Shown: in pieces, positions 21,381-34,828 of the stretch
How positions within the stretch are numbered: the first letter of the stretch is position 1
Layout: each line of letters begins with the position of its first letter
DNA from: Calocera cornea HHB12733
Taxonomy: Eukaryota; Basidiomycota; Dacrymycetes; Dacrymycetales; Dacrymycetaceae
Length of the DNA: 64,000 nt
Assembly: GCA_001632435.1 (NCBI GenBank)
Contig: KV424076.1
Coordinates: 1-64,000, forward strand
Direction of reading: 5' to 3'
Made by a program: the position numbers and the translations under genes
The notes under the pieces: model-generated
Seen by the model: the letters and a program-made list of their open reading frames with translations, nothing else
Databases searched by the model: none
Told to the model about the DNA's origin: nothing

Positions 21381-22109
21381 ATGAAGTTCTTCCGTCAAAC
21401 GCATGTCTACGAGTAAGCAGCCGTTTCCGCCACACAACGGACGTCCCATCCTGACAAACCGTTCTCGTCCAGTGAGCCATTCCCGACCGTAACCCTCGCC
21501 TTCTTCCTGCGCTACCCCAACCCCTACGCCTCCCACATCGCCTCGGTCGACGTCATCGACCGCACCTTCACAGAGCGCGGTACGCTCGTTACCACCCGGC
21601 TCATCCTCAAGCGCGGCTCCCTGCCCCGCTGGGCGCCCAAGGGCATCCTCGGCCCGCGCACCGAGACCTGGGTCATCGAGGAGAGCGAGGTGGACCCGTC
21701 GAGAGGGGCGACACAGGTGCGCACGCGCAACCTCGACCACGTCAAGATCATGAAGGTGGTCGAGTACGCCCATCTGCGGCCGCACCCGGACGACCCGACC
21801 CGCACGCTGCACGAGACGACGGCGACGATCCACTCCAACTTCTCGCGCTTGCTCCAGAACCGCATCGAGAAGTTTGGCCTAAATAAGTTCAGGCAGAACG
21901 TCGAGAAGAGCCGGTATGGCTTCAGTATGGTGCTCAGGGCGCTCAGGAGCCACAGGCTGCAGGTGCTGGATGGCGCAGTGGGCGGAGTCGGGCCGTGGGA
22001 GAGCATCGGTGATACATGGGAGCCGCAGAGCTTCTCGGAGCCATCCAGTGGGGATACAGTTGAAGGGGACGGGGAGTTGCCGTCTTTGTGGCAGACGTGG
22101 AGACGGTGA
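21381..22109 (+). CDS. UPS1: Ups1-like PRELI/MSF1 phosphatidic-acid transfer protein
   Basis: Exons 21381-21412 and 21473-22109 give 222 residues. The reading is MKFFRQTHVYDEPFPTV, then AFFLRYPNPYASHIASVDVIDR, TTRLILKRGSLPRWA, TETWVIEESEVDP, TRNLDHVKIMKVVEYA and KFRQNVEKSRYGFSMVL. These blocks match yeast Ups1 closely (RYPNPY, TRNLDH, IMKVxEY, KSRxG). Ups1 with Mdm35 moves phosphatidic acid to the inner membrane for cardiolipin synthesis. It has about 40 extra C-terminal residues rich in Ser, Glu and Gly compared with yeast. The intron splits the Asp codon after Tyr, the same site and phase as in the Ups2-like gene 4 kb away. Its stop is 267 bp from the converging dynein stop. Confidence 0.92.
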
Positions 22110-22376
22110 AGCGGCGTTCTTGCTGGACGTTGCTGGGTTTCGTTTCGGGCTGGCATGTGCCGCAGCGGTTTCATTGTCGATGGGATTTAGTGTCTTCACT
22201 CGTCTGCACCTCTCAACCCAAGTTTGTACCAACATCAATCTAGCGTAGCAAAATCAAATCAGGATACCCATGCCTTGACGCGCTTGCCTTTTGTTCAGAG
22301 ATATATGCATTAGGGATCGTAAGGGAGGTCAATCTACTAGTCAACGAATATATCCATACTACAACTACTGCGCATA

Positions 22377-25300
22377 TCAACCACTGGCGGTCAAGCAAAT
22401 CGCCCGCTGCGCTATTAGTCCCTTCTCACATCCTTCGAATGGTAGGTCAATCGTGAACAGCACGTCGCTGCGGTCCCTGTTCAGGTAGACGGGCAAGGTC
22501 ACGACATTCGCCTTTGCGGCAGTGGCCGATGTCGCATCGATCTTCGTCCATCGTACGCGAGAGGGTTTCAGGCGCACGGCATCTCCATCGTTCAGCCGAA
22601 GGGTGTCATCCTGCCAGTTGGCACCTTCAAGGACAAGGCCTGGACATATACGCATCAGTTGGGCACGCAGAATCGGTACCGAAACATGCTTACCCTCCAC
22701 CACGAAACCGCCGCTGCCACTCTCCTCCAGATCCAAGCACAGCGCCAACGTTTCCAAGCTCCAACTGTTTCGGTGTGCAACGGCTTGGCGAGTCACGGTG
22801 ACATATGCTTCAGGGAAGAAGAGGCCACCGAGCCACACTTGAACACCAGTGTAGTCATTGAGGCTTCCTACCTCCTGAAGCTGCCCGAGCCGTTGTGAGA
22901 AGTTGGTGATCCATTGGCTCGCAGACATTCCTCGCGGCACTTTGTATTGCAGCCAAGTGGGAGGTATCGTTCCTGGGGAGGGGGTTAACAAGGAAGACAT
23001 TGCCCCAAGCGGGAAACAACATACCTTTGGTGAGATGAGACAGCAGGGCTCGGAGATGGTTGGTCTGTTTCAGCTCTCCTTTGCAAACGAGGACGACATC
23101 GGCCAAATCTCTGCGGACTTGGCGCAACAGGCTGGTTCCCACTCTGGTTTCCCGAGAAAACAATCTCTTCAGCGGATCGGTTTCGTCAACACGCTGACTG
23201 GACGAGTTGAGTTGCTGTTGGGGAGTCAGTGCAAAGTTCTGCAGACACGGGTACCACCACTCACCTCGGGTAAAGAGGATAGCCAATCTTGACAATGCTG
23301 AAGCAAAGTTCGCATCCAGCCGGGCTGTGTCTCGCTTGAACCGGACGGTCCAGGCACTGCAACCGCTGCGTCGTCGTCGTCCGAAAGCGTTTTCATCTTG
23401 CGCAGTTTGCCGAGCAGAGTTTCACCCTCTGTGACTGCGATCAGCTTCTCGGCATTCGGAGGCAGACTGAGCCACGCCGGTGGTTCTATGTCCGGTAGCT
23501 TATGAACCCATTCGAGGAAATGGTTCATCTTGATGCCGTCTGGCGGCTGCAGCACCCGGTCACTCTCAGAACGCGGCACAAGATCAAAGTCAACGTTGTA
23601 CGCCGCCGGCGTGAAGAGCCCGTCAATGAAAGCATCCAAAACTTGCTGATCGAAGTCACTGTCGACCCGTCCTCCATAGACAGACTGTTTGAGCAACGTT
23701 CTAATCGCAGGCCAAGGGATGTTTGCTGGGTCCATGTTGGCTCGACCCTTTGCGGAGCTGATCAGCCATTCGTCGATAGTGCGAAGCGCTGCTTCGAGAT
23801 CGGAGTTGTTGAAGTCGTATATCTTGCTCCAGCCCAGAGGAACATACCGGAGACGTTCTTGGACAACCGCGTGGAACCAGGCTACCAGGAAGTAGAGCCT
23901 GACTTTCTCCGCTGGCCCTTGCGACAGCCGCTGCTGAGAAATGCCTTGCAGCGAGTCCAAAAGATTGGCCTTCACCCCGGGTGCGGGTTCGTTCATCAAG
24001 ATGCGAGACTGCCGAAGAATATTGACCGGAATTGACGGATTAGCCTCCATAGTGAGGAAGAGACGGAAGCTACGACTTGGGTTCAAACTCTGAAGGCGCT
24101 TCTCCAGCTGGCTAAGATAGGATGATGCAAGGTGCACGTTCTTTAACAAGACCCAAGAACCTTGCCTGGCAGCGGTTGCAATGGCCTGGTCTGCAAGGGT
24201 GAACCCCTCCTGAGAACCCATGGCGACGGACAGTAGCTTCGCGCTTGTATCGCGAGCCAGGTCCTCCACTCGGTAGCTTGCGTCATAGCCGGGGACCGAG
24301 ACCACCGCTACAGGGTTAACGGCGAGCACCTCATCATTGACAACGGCCTTGAGGCTGTACACGCTCTCGTCTGCCAGATCGGTCCCAAACACAATGTTGA
24401 CGAAAGTTGACGTGGCCTGTAGTAGACGATCTGGTCGGAGACATTTCAGAACCAACAGGTTTCGGATTGCTTTGATCAGCGCTGAGGGACGCATCAGTAC
24501 TGGCTTGAAGGCATACAAGATTTACTCACGAAGCTCTTCCTCCTCCCAAATCCACGGTACTGCCTGTTCAGGAGCAGGTGATAGTGCAAATTGCCGCCAC
24601 ATGTCGGGGTGCTCTAGAACGTGCGCCTTGAGACCGCGGAAGAACTTGAACTTTGCCGCGTACGCCTGCAAGCGATTCCATTGGTCCGGCGACAAACTCT
24701 CCGGCTGACTATCATCGTCCGTAGCAAGGGCATGGACAATGATATCACTGCTCTCCACAAAGATCTCAAGTTCGTCCAAAAGCTCCAGTTCACCGGTTCC
24801 TCGAAGTTGGATTTGCGCCAACAGCACTGCTAACACGGCCTGATCCTTATGCAACAGTGCCCGAGAGGTGCGTTTGAACGTGTTCATGAAGAGATCCTTG
24901 ATTAGAATCTGCAGGCGCTTTGAAGACTCCTTGATGTGAGATAAGTGTGGATTCCGCAGGAGGACATAGTCGAATATGTCGAGGAAGAACCGAAGAGAGA
25001 ACTGATAAAAGTGGTTGACGATGCTAAGCTGTTCCAGGACGAAGAATATCGAGCTGCACGCCTGGGCGAGGGGGAGATATTCGGAGGTAACCTGCTCGAC
25101 CTGTGCCATAACGATTTCCGTGTCGGCGGACTTCTTCATGATTTCGCCAGCTTCCTTCTTTAGATTCTCGAGAGTGAAGATCACTTTGTCGTCGTCAAGA
25201 ATATTGCCAGTAGAGTCGTTGAGCGCTTGGAGCAAAAGCCTCTCCAGCGCTCGCAGCCGCAGGCGGAATTCTCCCTGAATCTTCATCAAGTCCTTTCGCT

Positions 25301-28300
25301 TCTGATCGGTTTCCGGCCGTTCGGCTTTCAAGACTTGCTCGAGGGATTGACTCTGCAAACTGCTACGGGTCATCGTGAAGTTGACAAAGGTGACACGACT
25401 GCAGATATCCGGAGAGAACTCGACAGAAGGATCCCTTGTGGACAGGAACATGGTGAATGCGGGCGAGAAATCGATATCCTGGCTCCCCAAGCGTATCAGC
25501 ACACGACCGCCGGTGCGTCGTAGTTCCTTGTTGAGCACCGCGTTGAGGATTGGATCCAGGTGCTCGACATCCTGAATGAGCAATGCATTGCCGAATCGGA
25601 GAGCGCTTTCCAGGTTCTTCAAGAATGCCTCGTCCAGGAAGCTGGTTACGGTGATCTTTCGATCGCGGTATTCCTCCATCAAGAATGTGGTTGCTTGTCC
25701 GGTTGGATCAATTATGAGGGGGTACCGGTTGAACCGGCGAAGCATGATTGCGTTCTCTAGGCACAGATTGTCTGAAGGCAGGGAGTGCGCCTGCCAAGCC
25801 AGTCGATCGGCAGCGGTGGACAAGTACTCGGTGAGCGACAAATTCGGCTTGAACTGAATACCGGCTTCCGACAGATGGAAACCCCACTCTTGCCACATGG
25901 TCTCACGATAGTGTTGGTCGAAGAAACCACCATATGCGAGGAACGCAGCGCACAGCAGAACATCGCCAACTATGGTCGCCATCTCGATGTCGAATGTTCG
26001 GCTTTCCGCTTCCCATCGTTCGCGTTCGGAGGAAAGACTGTCCAGAAGGGTCATGCTGCGTTCCACCTTGGACTGGACACGCTCCATCTCAGCTTTGATG
26101 AACTGCACTTCCCCTACCAGAGCGGCATAGTCGACTTTGTACTGTGCGATGCTGGCTTCAAGGTCGGAAATCATGGAGTGAAGCTGTGTTTCGCGAAGTC
26201 GAAGCTGACCAGCTTCTTCCGACAACTCTTCCAGTTGATTTTGCAGCGGCTCCACCATGTCAATGATCTCGGAGTACTTAACTTGCGCAATAGCCCATTT
26301 GACCAAGGGTCCACAAGCTTTACTCGCTTGGTTGACGCGTTCGAAGTTGTATGCAGGTCGATTCATGAACTCCCGCTCCATCTTTTCACGCAGGGGCTTG
26401 GTCATCTGTCGAGCAGTGTCAAAATGGACAATGTTGGCGATGAAATCATCCCGTCGGATGATCCCTTGGACGGTCTTCCAGCTATCAATCTTGTGTCCGA
26501 GCAGGGTGCAGACGGATTCCATCGCAAGTTTGACGGTTTCGGGAGGATTGGTCATCGATCTGACTTCAGTCAGTTGCTGTCGCTTGATCTGCGTGACTGA
26601 TTCCTTGGCATCTTGCACCGCTGGTTCCGCACCCGCCAGATCAGCCATGACTTTCTTGCGCTGCTCTTGAATATAACGTTCCTGCCGATGAATTTCCTGC
26701 TGAATGCGGACCGATTCGGACTTGCGTTCTTCTGCCACTCGCTGGTCATCCACCATCTGTCGGAGCTTTTCGTTGGCCTGCGCATCCTTTTCTGTGAGTT
26801 GGGTGCGTTTGATAGCCAAGCTTTTCCGAAGCTCCTCAACCTGCTCGACAGTATCTCGAAGCTTATCGAGGCCAACATGAAGATGCCGCTGCTGTTCTTC
26901 AAGCTCTTCGCGTTTCTCTCCATGCAAACGGACGTAGTGATTGATGCTGCACCAGAGGTCAGAAGCACTCCGAAACACAAGATGAATACGAACAAATCGA
27001 GATAGTGACGGGGAGTCACGTGATTGTAACGGCCCTGCCGACGACTGAGCTTCCCGCTTAGAATCTTCAATGAATCGTGGACGTGCACCAACGCGTTGAC
27101 GACGGCAGATCGATGCGAGGGCGGCAGTGAGAGCTGTCGATATGCGATTGGGAAATGCAGAGGTGGGGCATATGACGCAAGATCGAGATCCAGCGTGTTT
27201 GTAAAGTCCAGCCCGACGTGGAACAACGCCTGATCCGACCAATCACCGAACCAGTCCAAGACGCAACGGTTGAACAGGGCCGGTGATGTAGCTGCACGGG
27301 AGGCCAAGCCATTTTGGGGTGGATTCATGGTGAAGACAACATGAAGGTTGCGAGCAACTTGTGAGGTGAACCAGCGGTAAAGCTCCTCATTGGAGTCCAG
27401 CATCAAGCCCTCTCGTTGCGTGCCTTCCTTGCAGGCTGTCATCAGCGCAGCGTACTCATCTCCCTCGAAAAGCCCCGGGACTTCCGCATTAGCCAACAGA
27501 GTATTGAGGCGTTCCAAGAATCCAGAGTCCAAGGCGTTCGATTCGTCCATGATGAAACAAATCTTTTCACCTTTGCAGCCGGACCGGCGGAGAACAGTTC
27601 GCAGATCCTCGTCGAAGTCCGCACCGGTGTATTTGTTGGAGACCTTGATTTGAAAGATGCTGAGCCCATTCATCCAAGCGACGAAGCGCGACAATGTTGT
27701 CTAAAAATATTCGTCAGCATCCTGCGAAGCAATTGCCGCTTGACCGTACCTTTCCACTCCCGCTCACCCCGATTAGCAGGAGGTGGCCCTGGACTTGACG
27801 GAACACCCTGTCTATGCGCAGCACATGATCGAGGACTTCATTGAATAAGACCAAAGGTACGTCAAGCTCTTCCTCATGAAAGACGCGGAGACGAGCTTTC
27901 GTATATTCTCGCAGCTGTTCGCGGTCCACCGGGATATAGTACCGAGAAGTCCAGTTGGAGAACAGGATGGGTCGTGCAAGCGCCTCGGTCCGGTTGATTG
28001 AGGGGAAGTGAGCCGACGCAGTGGTGTCAACTCGTTCGTCGGTCCAAGTGCGTTCCTCCTCCGAAACAAGCCTGTCCTGGAAAAGCCGCAGTGCCTCGTG
28101 GGCCCAAACACGAACGAGGCCCTCCACAGACAATGACTCCAGCGGTCGAATGGCTTCATAGATACCCCGGCACCAGCGGGTGAGCTCACGAGGGCTGTAG
28201 ACATAATGCACTTGAATATCCGTTGTAAAGCGCTTCTGGGAGGCCAGATAGAAGTCGACCATCGCATCCGTCAACGGCTCTGCGTAGGCTCGGAGATTCG

Positions 28301-31300
28301 ACTGGACTTTCAGGAGTGCCCTGTTGTACGTGCCGTAGATCTGCTTCAGAGAGAGTTCACCGGGATAATCCACCATGACGAGAGGGGCATGGCGTAGGAA
28401 ACGTTGCGTAAGAGGTACTCGTCCAGGATCAGTCGGTGGATTGCAGGCGCCAACGAACTGAATGCGTTCTAATTTGACGAACGCCATGTCGCTTGTTCGG
28501 TAGAATCCGTTTTGTTCCACCAGTTGCCGAAGGAACGAAATGACTTTCTGCGTGCCATATTTGTCCTCAGCAGGCAGGTTGATCTCATCGCAGAATATCA
28601 CGAGCCATCGGCCGATTTGCAGCGGAGATAGCACAACGCCATTGGGCGTTTTCCTATACTCACAGTATTGGTCCAGTGTCTTGAGTACTAATTCTGGTGT
28701 CGTTGCGCTGGAGAAGTTCAGGCCAATCACTTCTAGATTGGTGGCTTTCCTCAGGGCGCTGAACAAGGTCATGGTTTTGCCGGAACCCGGCGGGCCGCAG
28801 AGGAGCAGGGGTTTGTGTTCCGACAACCATGAATATAGAATCTCTTCATGGCGCACTGTATCCACGGTCGGAACTACTGCGTCGGACTGGGTGATGGTAT
28901 GTGAATCCAGCTCAACGGTAGGAACCCTGCTGAGCCACGGAACCCAGTCTCCGGAAGAGACCAGGACGTCGTAGTCAATCAAGGAAGTACCGGGTTGGAA
29001 GGAGGGCATGTCGATACCTGTTTGCGTTCGGAGGAAGTTGCCCATTTCTGCTCGAGATTCTAGTTTGCAGTCACCGGAGAAAGACCATATTATGGCAATC
29101 AGGAGGCGTTTTGAGACGTATTGCTCCACCCGCTCAGGGGCCAGTGGGAAGTCCGAATGCTGGGTGTTGTACTCAACAATATTCCGAATACTCTTGTTGA
29201 GGAGCGAGAATAGGGTGTTCAGCGCGCGAATATGCGTGAAGTCCATGATATGCTCGTAGTTCTCTGCTTGCACCAGGGATGATTGGATAAGAGCATCTTC
29301 AGCGAAGAATGGCTCCAGGACAGCAACAACGCCTCTCTGGATGCTGAGGACGGGAGAGCTTCCGGCGTTGCCTTGTAGGTTCCGTGCGCCAGCCTCCGCA
29401 TCCTCTTCATCCGCATCCAAGCCGATGTGCACCAGGGTATCGAGGTAGTGTCGGCACATCATTGACGTGTCGACGATATCATCGCTGAACCAAATCATGC
29501 CACATCGACTGACGGTCGCCGGTGTTGCATACTTCAGGTGCTCCACTTCGAACATGATTCGGACATTGGACGGGAGGTTTAGCCGTTCACCGTTCGGCAG
29601 AGTCAACAGCTTGTTGTCGTCAAGCACGCTATCGACGTTTGTCAGAGAGCATCCCTGCAATTTGAATGCGGCTTACCTGTTGAGATTCTCGACCCATTCA
29701 GGATCAACATCGCCATCGAATACGATCCAATGCCTCTTGGCACTTTCTCCACGAACATCATCTACAATCTTCCGCAAGATGTGGGTGAACAAGCCATCAG
29801 TCCATTCGCGCGTTGTTGGGTCGAGTGTCCCGTAGAGCGCATCCTTATGTATAGCCTTGGGGTCGATGACGTAAGAGACGCCCTCTGTTCCGTCGAATCG
29901 CTCTAACGCAGCGAGTAGAACGCTCCAGGCGTTTGTCTTGCCCGTTCCAGAAGGGCCCACCATCATTAGACCATGTTGTATCTTCTGGATTTGATAGAGC
30001 TGCAGAATCTTGGCGATCCAGCGCTCCCCGGGGACAAGATGGCGCTCTGTGCAGACTTCTAGGATGAAACCCTTCAAGACGTCCAAATCGACTGCTACAT
30101 AGTCGATACCGGGGAATACATCGGACAACAAGCTGACAAGAAGATCAGCAATGCACGCAGCTACGGACAATATGACGAACCTCGTCAACAGGGGAACATC
30201 ATCGGCCACGAGCTTGGGGACGATTGTCTCGGTTACGCTCTGGATGAGAATCAATTGTTCGTTGTAGCCATTCGAGGTATCGTCAAGAATGTCGGGTCCT
30301 TCTGCCACCTGCAGTCGCTCCCGCTTCAAAATACCGGCGCTGGAAAGCACTGCTTTCAAGGCCCGTAGACCAAAGTCGTAGTGTGCTTGAGGCGACAACT
30401 GTTCTTCACATAGGTTGAAGAAAGGGACGATCTTCGAGGCAAGAACCTCGGCGGTTCGGAAGCCTTGGGAGAAGAGCATGACTTGGGCGATGAGCTCACG
30501 GTCAGGGCGTGTCATGGCCATCCTGTAATTGATAGTTAGAAGAAGGGTTTGCAATCAAGTCGCAGCATCTCGTACGGCCGGAAGAGCTTTGTCAAGTTAG
30601 GTGGCAATTGTGACCGACCAGCGTATGTTGGGTTGCTGGTAATGAAGATGCCTGTCCAATGGTCAGCTAGGCGGCAACATGCGTTGACCGGCACTGTACA
30701 AACCCATGTTAGGATTGAGCTTAACGTTCTTGCCGACTAGCTCGATCTCCAACGAGGGATTCTTTACGATGTCGGCTAGTCCCTGTTGGATGGTTTGGAC
30801 TTGTTGCGATACCGCACTCAGTATACGTTCCTCCAATCGATTGAACTCGTCGAAACAGCCCCAGGCTCCCACCTGACAGAGCCCCACGAAAATGCGGCCC
30901 ATGGCCTGAAAATCGAAGGTCTCGTCACAACAGAAAACAAGAACAAATCTGCCGAGTTGGACGCCGAGAGCCTTCACGGACTCGGTTTTACCTGGGGTTC
31001 ATCAGACACAATTGGTATACACAATACGATCCCATCGCTTACCAGTACCAGCAGGTCCGAAAGGAGACCCTCCTAATTGACGATCCAGTGCTTGCGTGAG
31101 AGTGAGATAAGTGCGATCCGTGAGCGGTGTTTGGACAAGTCGATCGGGGACACCAAGGTATTCCCATCCGTAAGGAAAGGCAGCATCGGCGACTCGAACC
31201 TTCAGGCGCTCCAAGGGATCGCTGACGGAACGTTCAAGGTAGAAGCGCATGTGATACAGCCAATCGAATGAAGACGGATCTCTGACACGATTATTGACCA

Positions 31301-33648
31301 GAGTACGTGTCGCGTCGCGTTGATGGACAAGTTCGGTGATCAGATGCTCGCACTTTCGTCGCGTAATGGCATTCAGGTCTGTCAGGACGATGTCGGCCAA
31401 CAGATCCAATCCTTGTCCAGTGGTTGCCAAGGGCCCGGAAGGAGATGTACCATTGTTCAGATCGGTCTCGACAGAGGCTGTCCAAGCAACTTGGACAGCC
31501 AACGTAACCAGCTGGGCCGGGTACTTGTCGACCCACTGAAGAAATGCATTCCGGTCAAGTTCAGAGCCGACACCGTAAAACCTTTGCAGCTCGTTCACAG
31601 CTTCCACGAGAAGCTCAGCGAGTGATATCCTCATAGACGATTCCAGCTTGGTGAGCCAATCGTTGATCTTCGGATAGTCCTTCAAGATTACAGGTTGGGT
31701 GAACATGATCTCTTCGCCTTCACGCGAGGCCATGCCGTAGATTTGGGTGAGGTCGTCATCCAGAAGGATGGTCGCAATGCCGGCAAACATCTTCTTCAAG
31801 TGCTTCATGATTCGCAGAATGTCCTTGCTGTTGCCGATGATCTCGAGCAAATCCTCGTCGCCGACAAAGTAGAATCGAGGGAAAGACGCACGCTCCCGCT
31901 CCAGATACTCTCCAAGTGCCTTCTGAATCTTCGTGAGTAGGTCGGCCAGACGTTCCATACTCTTCTGAATGCCTGGAATGTTGAGCACGTCCATTACATA
32001 AGGAGCCTTGTACACTTTCTTCATCACGCTCAAGAACTCGGTGTTGATGTTCTGGAATCGAGCGCTTTCGACGGGAAGGAGGTGCTTGATGTCGACGCTG
32101 TTGGAGAAGATGCCTTCGAGGTAAACCCATTGGCGCTGCACATCGATCCAGACATCGAAAAGTACGTGGACTCGATTCAGTTTCTCCTCCCAACCCGCGG
32201 CCTCTTCCTCGAAAACCTTGTAGTAGGGCGACAACTTCATAGCGACCAGCGAGTTGAGATTCTCACTGCACTTCGTGAACAGATCGTCCCATGCGCGGAT
32301 CAGACGGCATTTGCCTTGATATGGCGTCAAGTCGAGGGGATATTGAGACCAGGTCTCACGGACTTGACGCAGATATTCTTCGAGTGCCATTTCTCCCTGA
32401 GCCTGAATGATGACGTCCTTGATCGCGGTCTCGTTCCTCTTCAGGTCGAGATCGTAGACTTGGCCGAGAGTCATGCTTTGCTAAGATCAGCATTGATTCA
32501 ATTGTGGTGAACGAGAGACGTACGTGGTCAAGGAATACGACTGCACTCTGAGATTCTTGAAAAGCATCTTCCAGTGTCGCTCCCGCAACGCCTCGCTCTT
32601 CAGCTCGCTAATCATCGGATTGGTCCGAATGTGTCCCCTGAGCGTATCTTGAACGAATTCGAATGCCGCATATTGCCTCATGCGGTTCGGCATGTCCTTA
32701 GTGCTGTTGAGAAGACCATCCAGGGATTGACGGAGTTTGCGAGGGATGATGCTGGACCACGGAGTGTCGCGCAGATCCGCGATCTGGGACCATATACCAG
32801 ATAGCGCCGTCCAGACACCCTTGAGATCGCGCAGCTCCTCAAAGACGGGGTCGAGTCGATTGTGCCGTGTGAGCTCTAGATCAAGCGCCTACGAACCGTC
32901 AGTCGTCGTATATGCATTCCAAAAGGCTGTCACGTGCCTCTTTCGCGCGGCAGACCAAATCATAGTCGTCCTTGACCTTGGTCAGCTTGGCTTCGAACGC
33001 GTTGATAGTATTCAGAGCCGTATCAGCCTTGACGTTGCCTTGTACTGGGCGGATTTGCTCCCACTCTTCGATGACATCGCCGATACGCTTCTCGACGATG
33101 TTATCCTCAGCGACAATCTTGAGCTGCAAGCCAGCTGTATGCATGCAATCAGCACGGCTGAACGGGTGGCTTCAGGTAGTGGAGACGCACCGAGCTGTTC
33201 CTGGATCGCATCGTTCTTCCTCTTCAGGATCTCGTTGTATGCGCTCCACTCTCCTCGCAGCTGATCGCTATACAGCCAGTCATCTCCAAAGTTGTACCGA
33301 AACCGCTCCAGTGTCTTCTCCCCGTTCGCGCAGAGGTCGACCATAGACTCCCATTGCTTCGTCTTGCGCTTCAGGTCTTGGACGAAGGTGATGAATGTGA
33401 CCGCGGCTGCGGTCGAGGAAGTGGATGGAAAGCCCTACAAGCGACATTCAGTCAACGAATCCATTCCTAAGCACACGCACGCACATCCATCCCTGGGATA
33501 GTAGAAGGGGTATATAGCTCGTCGCCTGCAGTAGGTCCGTTGACGACGTGATGGTATTTTGCTGGGCACGCGGTGGCGTTGACGCGTCCCTATCGACTTT
33601 GGATGCATAGAAGCGCGATAGCAGACGCGACTGTCTCAGCACCTGCAT
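22377..33648 (-). CDS. dhc2: Cytoplasmic dynein heavy chain, motor part (dhc2 of a split dynein)
   Basis: One long intron-containing gene of roughly 3,450-3,500 codons. After a 56-codon first exon (33648-33481) it enters [13 protein letters not shown] and the end of the tail, then the linker (about 31.1-32.5 kb). Next come AAA1 with GPAGTGKT interrupted by an intron near 31.0 kb, AAA2 with GPSGTGKT near 29.95 kb, AAA3 with GPPGSGKT near 28.8 kb and AAA4 with GVSGSGKTT split by an intron near 27.74 kb. The stalk coiled coils and microtubule-binding tip follow (about 26.0-27.0 kb), then AAA5, AAA6 and the C-terminal domain ending [18 protein letters not shown] at 22377. A full fungal heavy chain has about 1,000 more N-terminal residues for dimerisation and intermediate-chain binding. 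These are absent, and an unrelated gene starts 113 bp upstream. In agaricomycetes the tail is known as a separate gene, dhc1, which is not in this window. Confidence 0.95.
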
Positions 33649-33760
33649 GGCTTCTGCCTACCAGCTGGCTGATAAATCCTTGGGCATGCGACTGGAATGA
33701 GGTCATCAATTGACGTGCGCGTTTCTTTCTATACAGTGCTTGTTCCCAACGAGAACGCAT

Positions 33761-34828
33761 CTACGTCGTAGCGATATCGAGCGGCACGAGCTCCCTTATC
33801 ATCCGCTCGGCCTCCAGCCAGTCCTTGGCGCGCTTGACCCCAACCGGCAGCTCATGCACCTCGTCCCGCCTCAGCCACTCCTCATGCACACCCGCCTTCA
33901 GCCGCTGCTCATACGCCCAAAAGTCCTCCTTCGTGTCCAGAGGCGACCGGCGCTTCGCCCACGGGTACTCGCCGAACAGCAGGGACGGGACGGGCGGCGT
34001 GTGCGAGGCGCAGTGCAGTGTGTGGTCCAGGCAGTCGTCGATCAGGACCACTGCGCCTATCTCCAGCAGGACCTGACGGGATACGGTCAGTGCCGTCTGT
34101 ATCATGCACATGAGATATGCGCACCTCCGCCTTGGTCTTGAACGTCTTGACGATGTTCCCCTTGTCATCATAATTCATCTTCAAGAACTCGCCCGTATAA
34201 TGAATATTCTCAAACAGATCTGCACCCAGTCAATACGCCCGTCGACCCAGTTTATGTACTGTAGACACGACGCACCGGGACAATGGTTCCCAACCCAGCT
34301 CTCCGTCTCCGCCTTCAGGTCATCCCCGCGCGACGTGACGACGACGAGCCTGTACCCGTCCTCCTTCAGGCGGCGGAGGGACTCGAGCGCGCCGGGGACG
34401 GGCTTCCGTTCAAGAAAGTGCGGGGCGTGGTAGTACGTTCGTACTTTGTGCATGGTCTCTGAGGAGATGGGTCAGTGCTGACAGGAGGTCGGAGGCGCAT
34501 GTATGCACCTTCCGGCGTTCCCCATTCTCGTGTCTGGTCTGCATCAGCTTATATCCATGCAACATCGCAGGATGCACTGACTTTCCAATAGTGGTAGTCT
34601 ACAATCCAATGTTAGATCAAGGAACCCAGGAGGTCCGCAGCGACTCACAGATGAGATCATCAAGAATCAGGTTGGTGCCATGGATATCGTTATGCCCTTC
34701 CTTCGCGCATCAGCCGTCGGAACGCATCTTAATACGGCCCACACAAGCTCACATTCAACAACAGTGACATTCGTAGCGCAGACAGTGTCATCTAAGTCTA
34801 TTGCGAGGATGGGGGGGTTGGTAGCCAT
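33761..34828 (-). CDS. HAD-superfamily phosphatase, cytosolic nucleotidase-like
   Basis: The ATG at 34828 starts MATNPPILAIDLDDTVC, the HAD nucleophile motif DxDxT. Short exons then give HNDIHGTNLILDDLI, YYHYWKN and MGNAGETMHKVRTYYHAPHFLERKPVPGALESLRRLKEDGY. The second motif is LVVVTSRGD. The metal-binding motif LIDDCLDHTL follows, and the protein ends LVPLDIATT at 33761. The spacing and the C-terminal WLxAERMIRELV resemble small fungal HAD proteins related to 5'(3')-deoxyribonucleotidases. The substrate is unproven. At least six introns are needed, and two exons are only about 18-25 nt. The stop lies 113 bp from the dynein start in the same orientation. Confidence 0.75.

Noticed and set aside
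24337..26600. Plus-strand frames of 120-270 codons inside the dynein gene
   Set aside because: Shadows of the dynein exons in other frames, with no independent motif or promoter.
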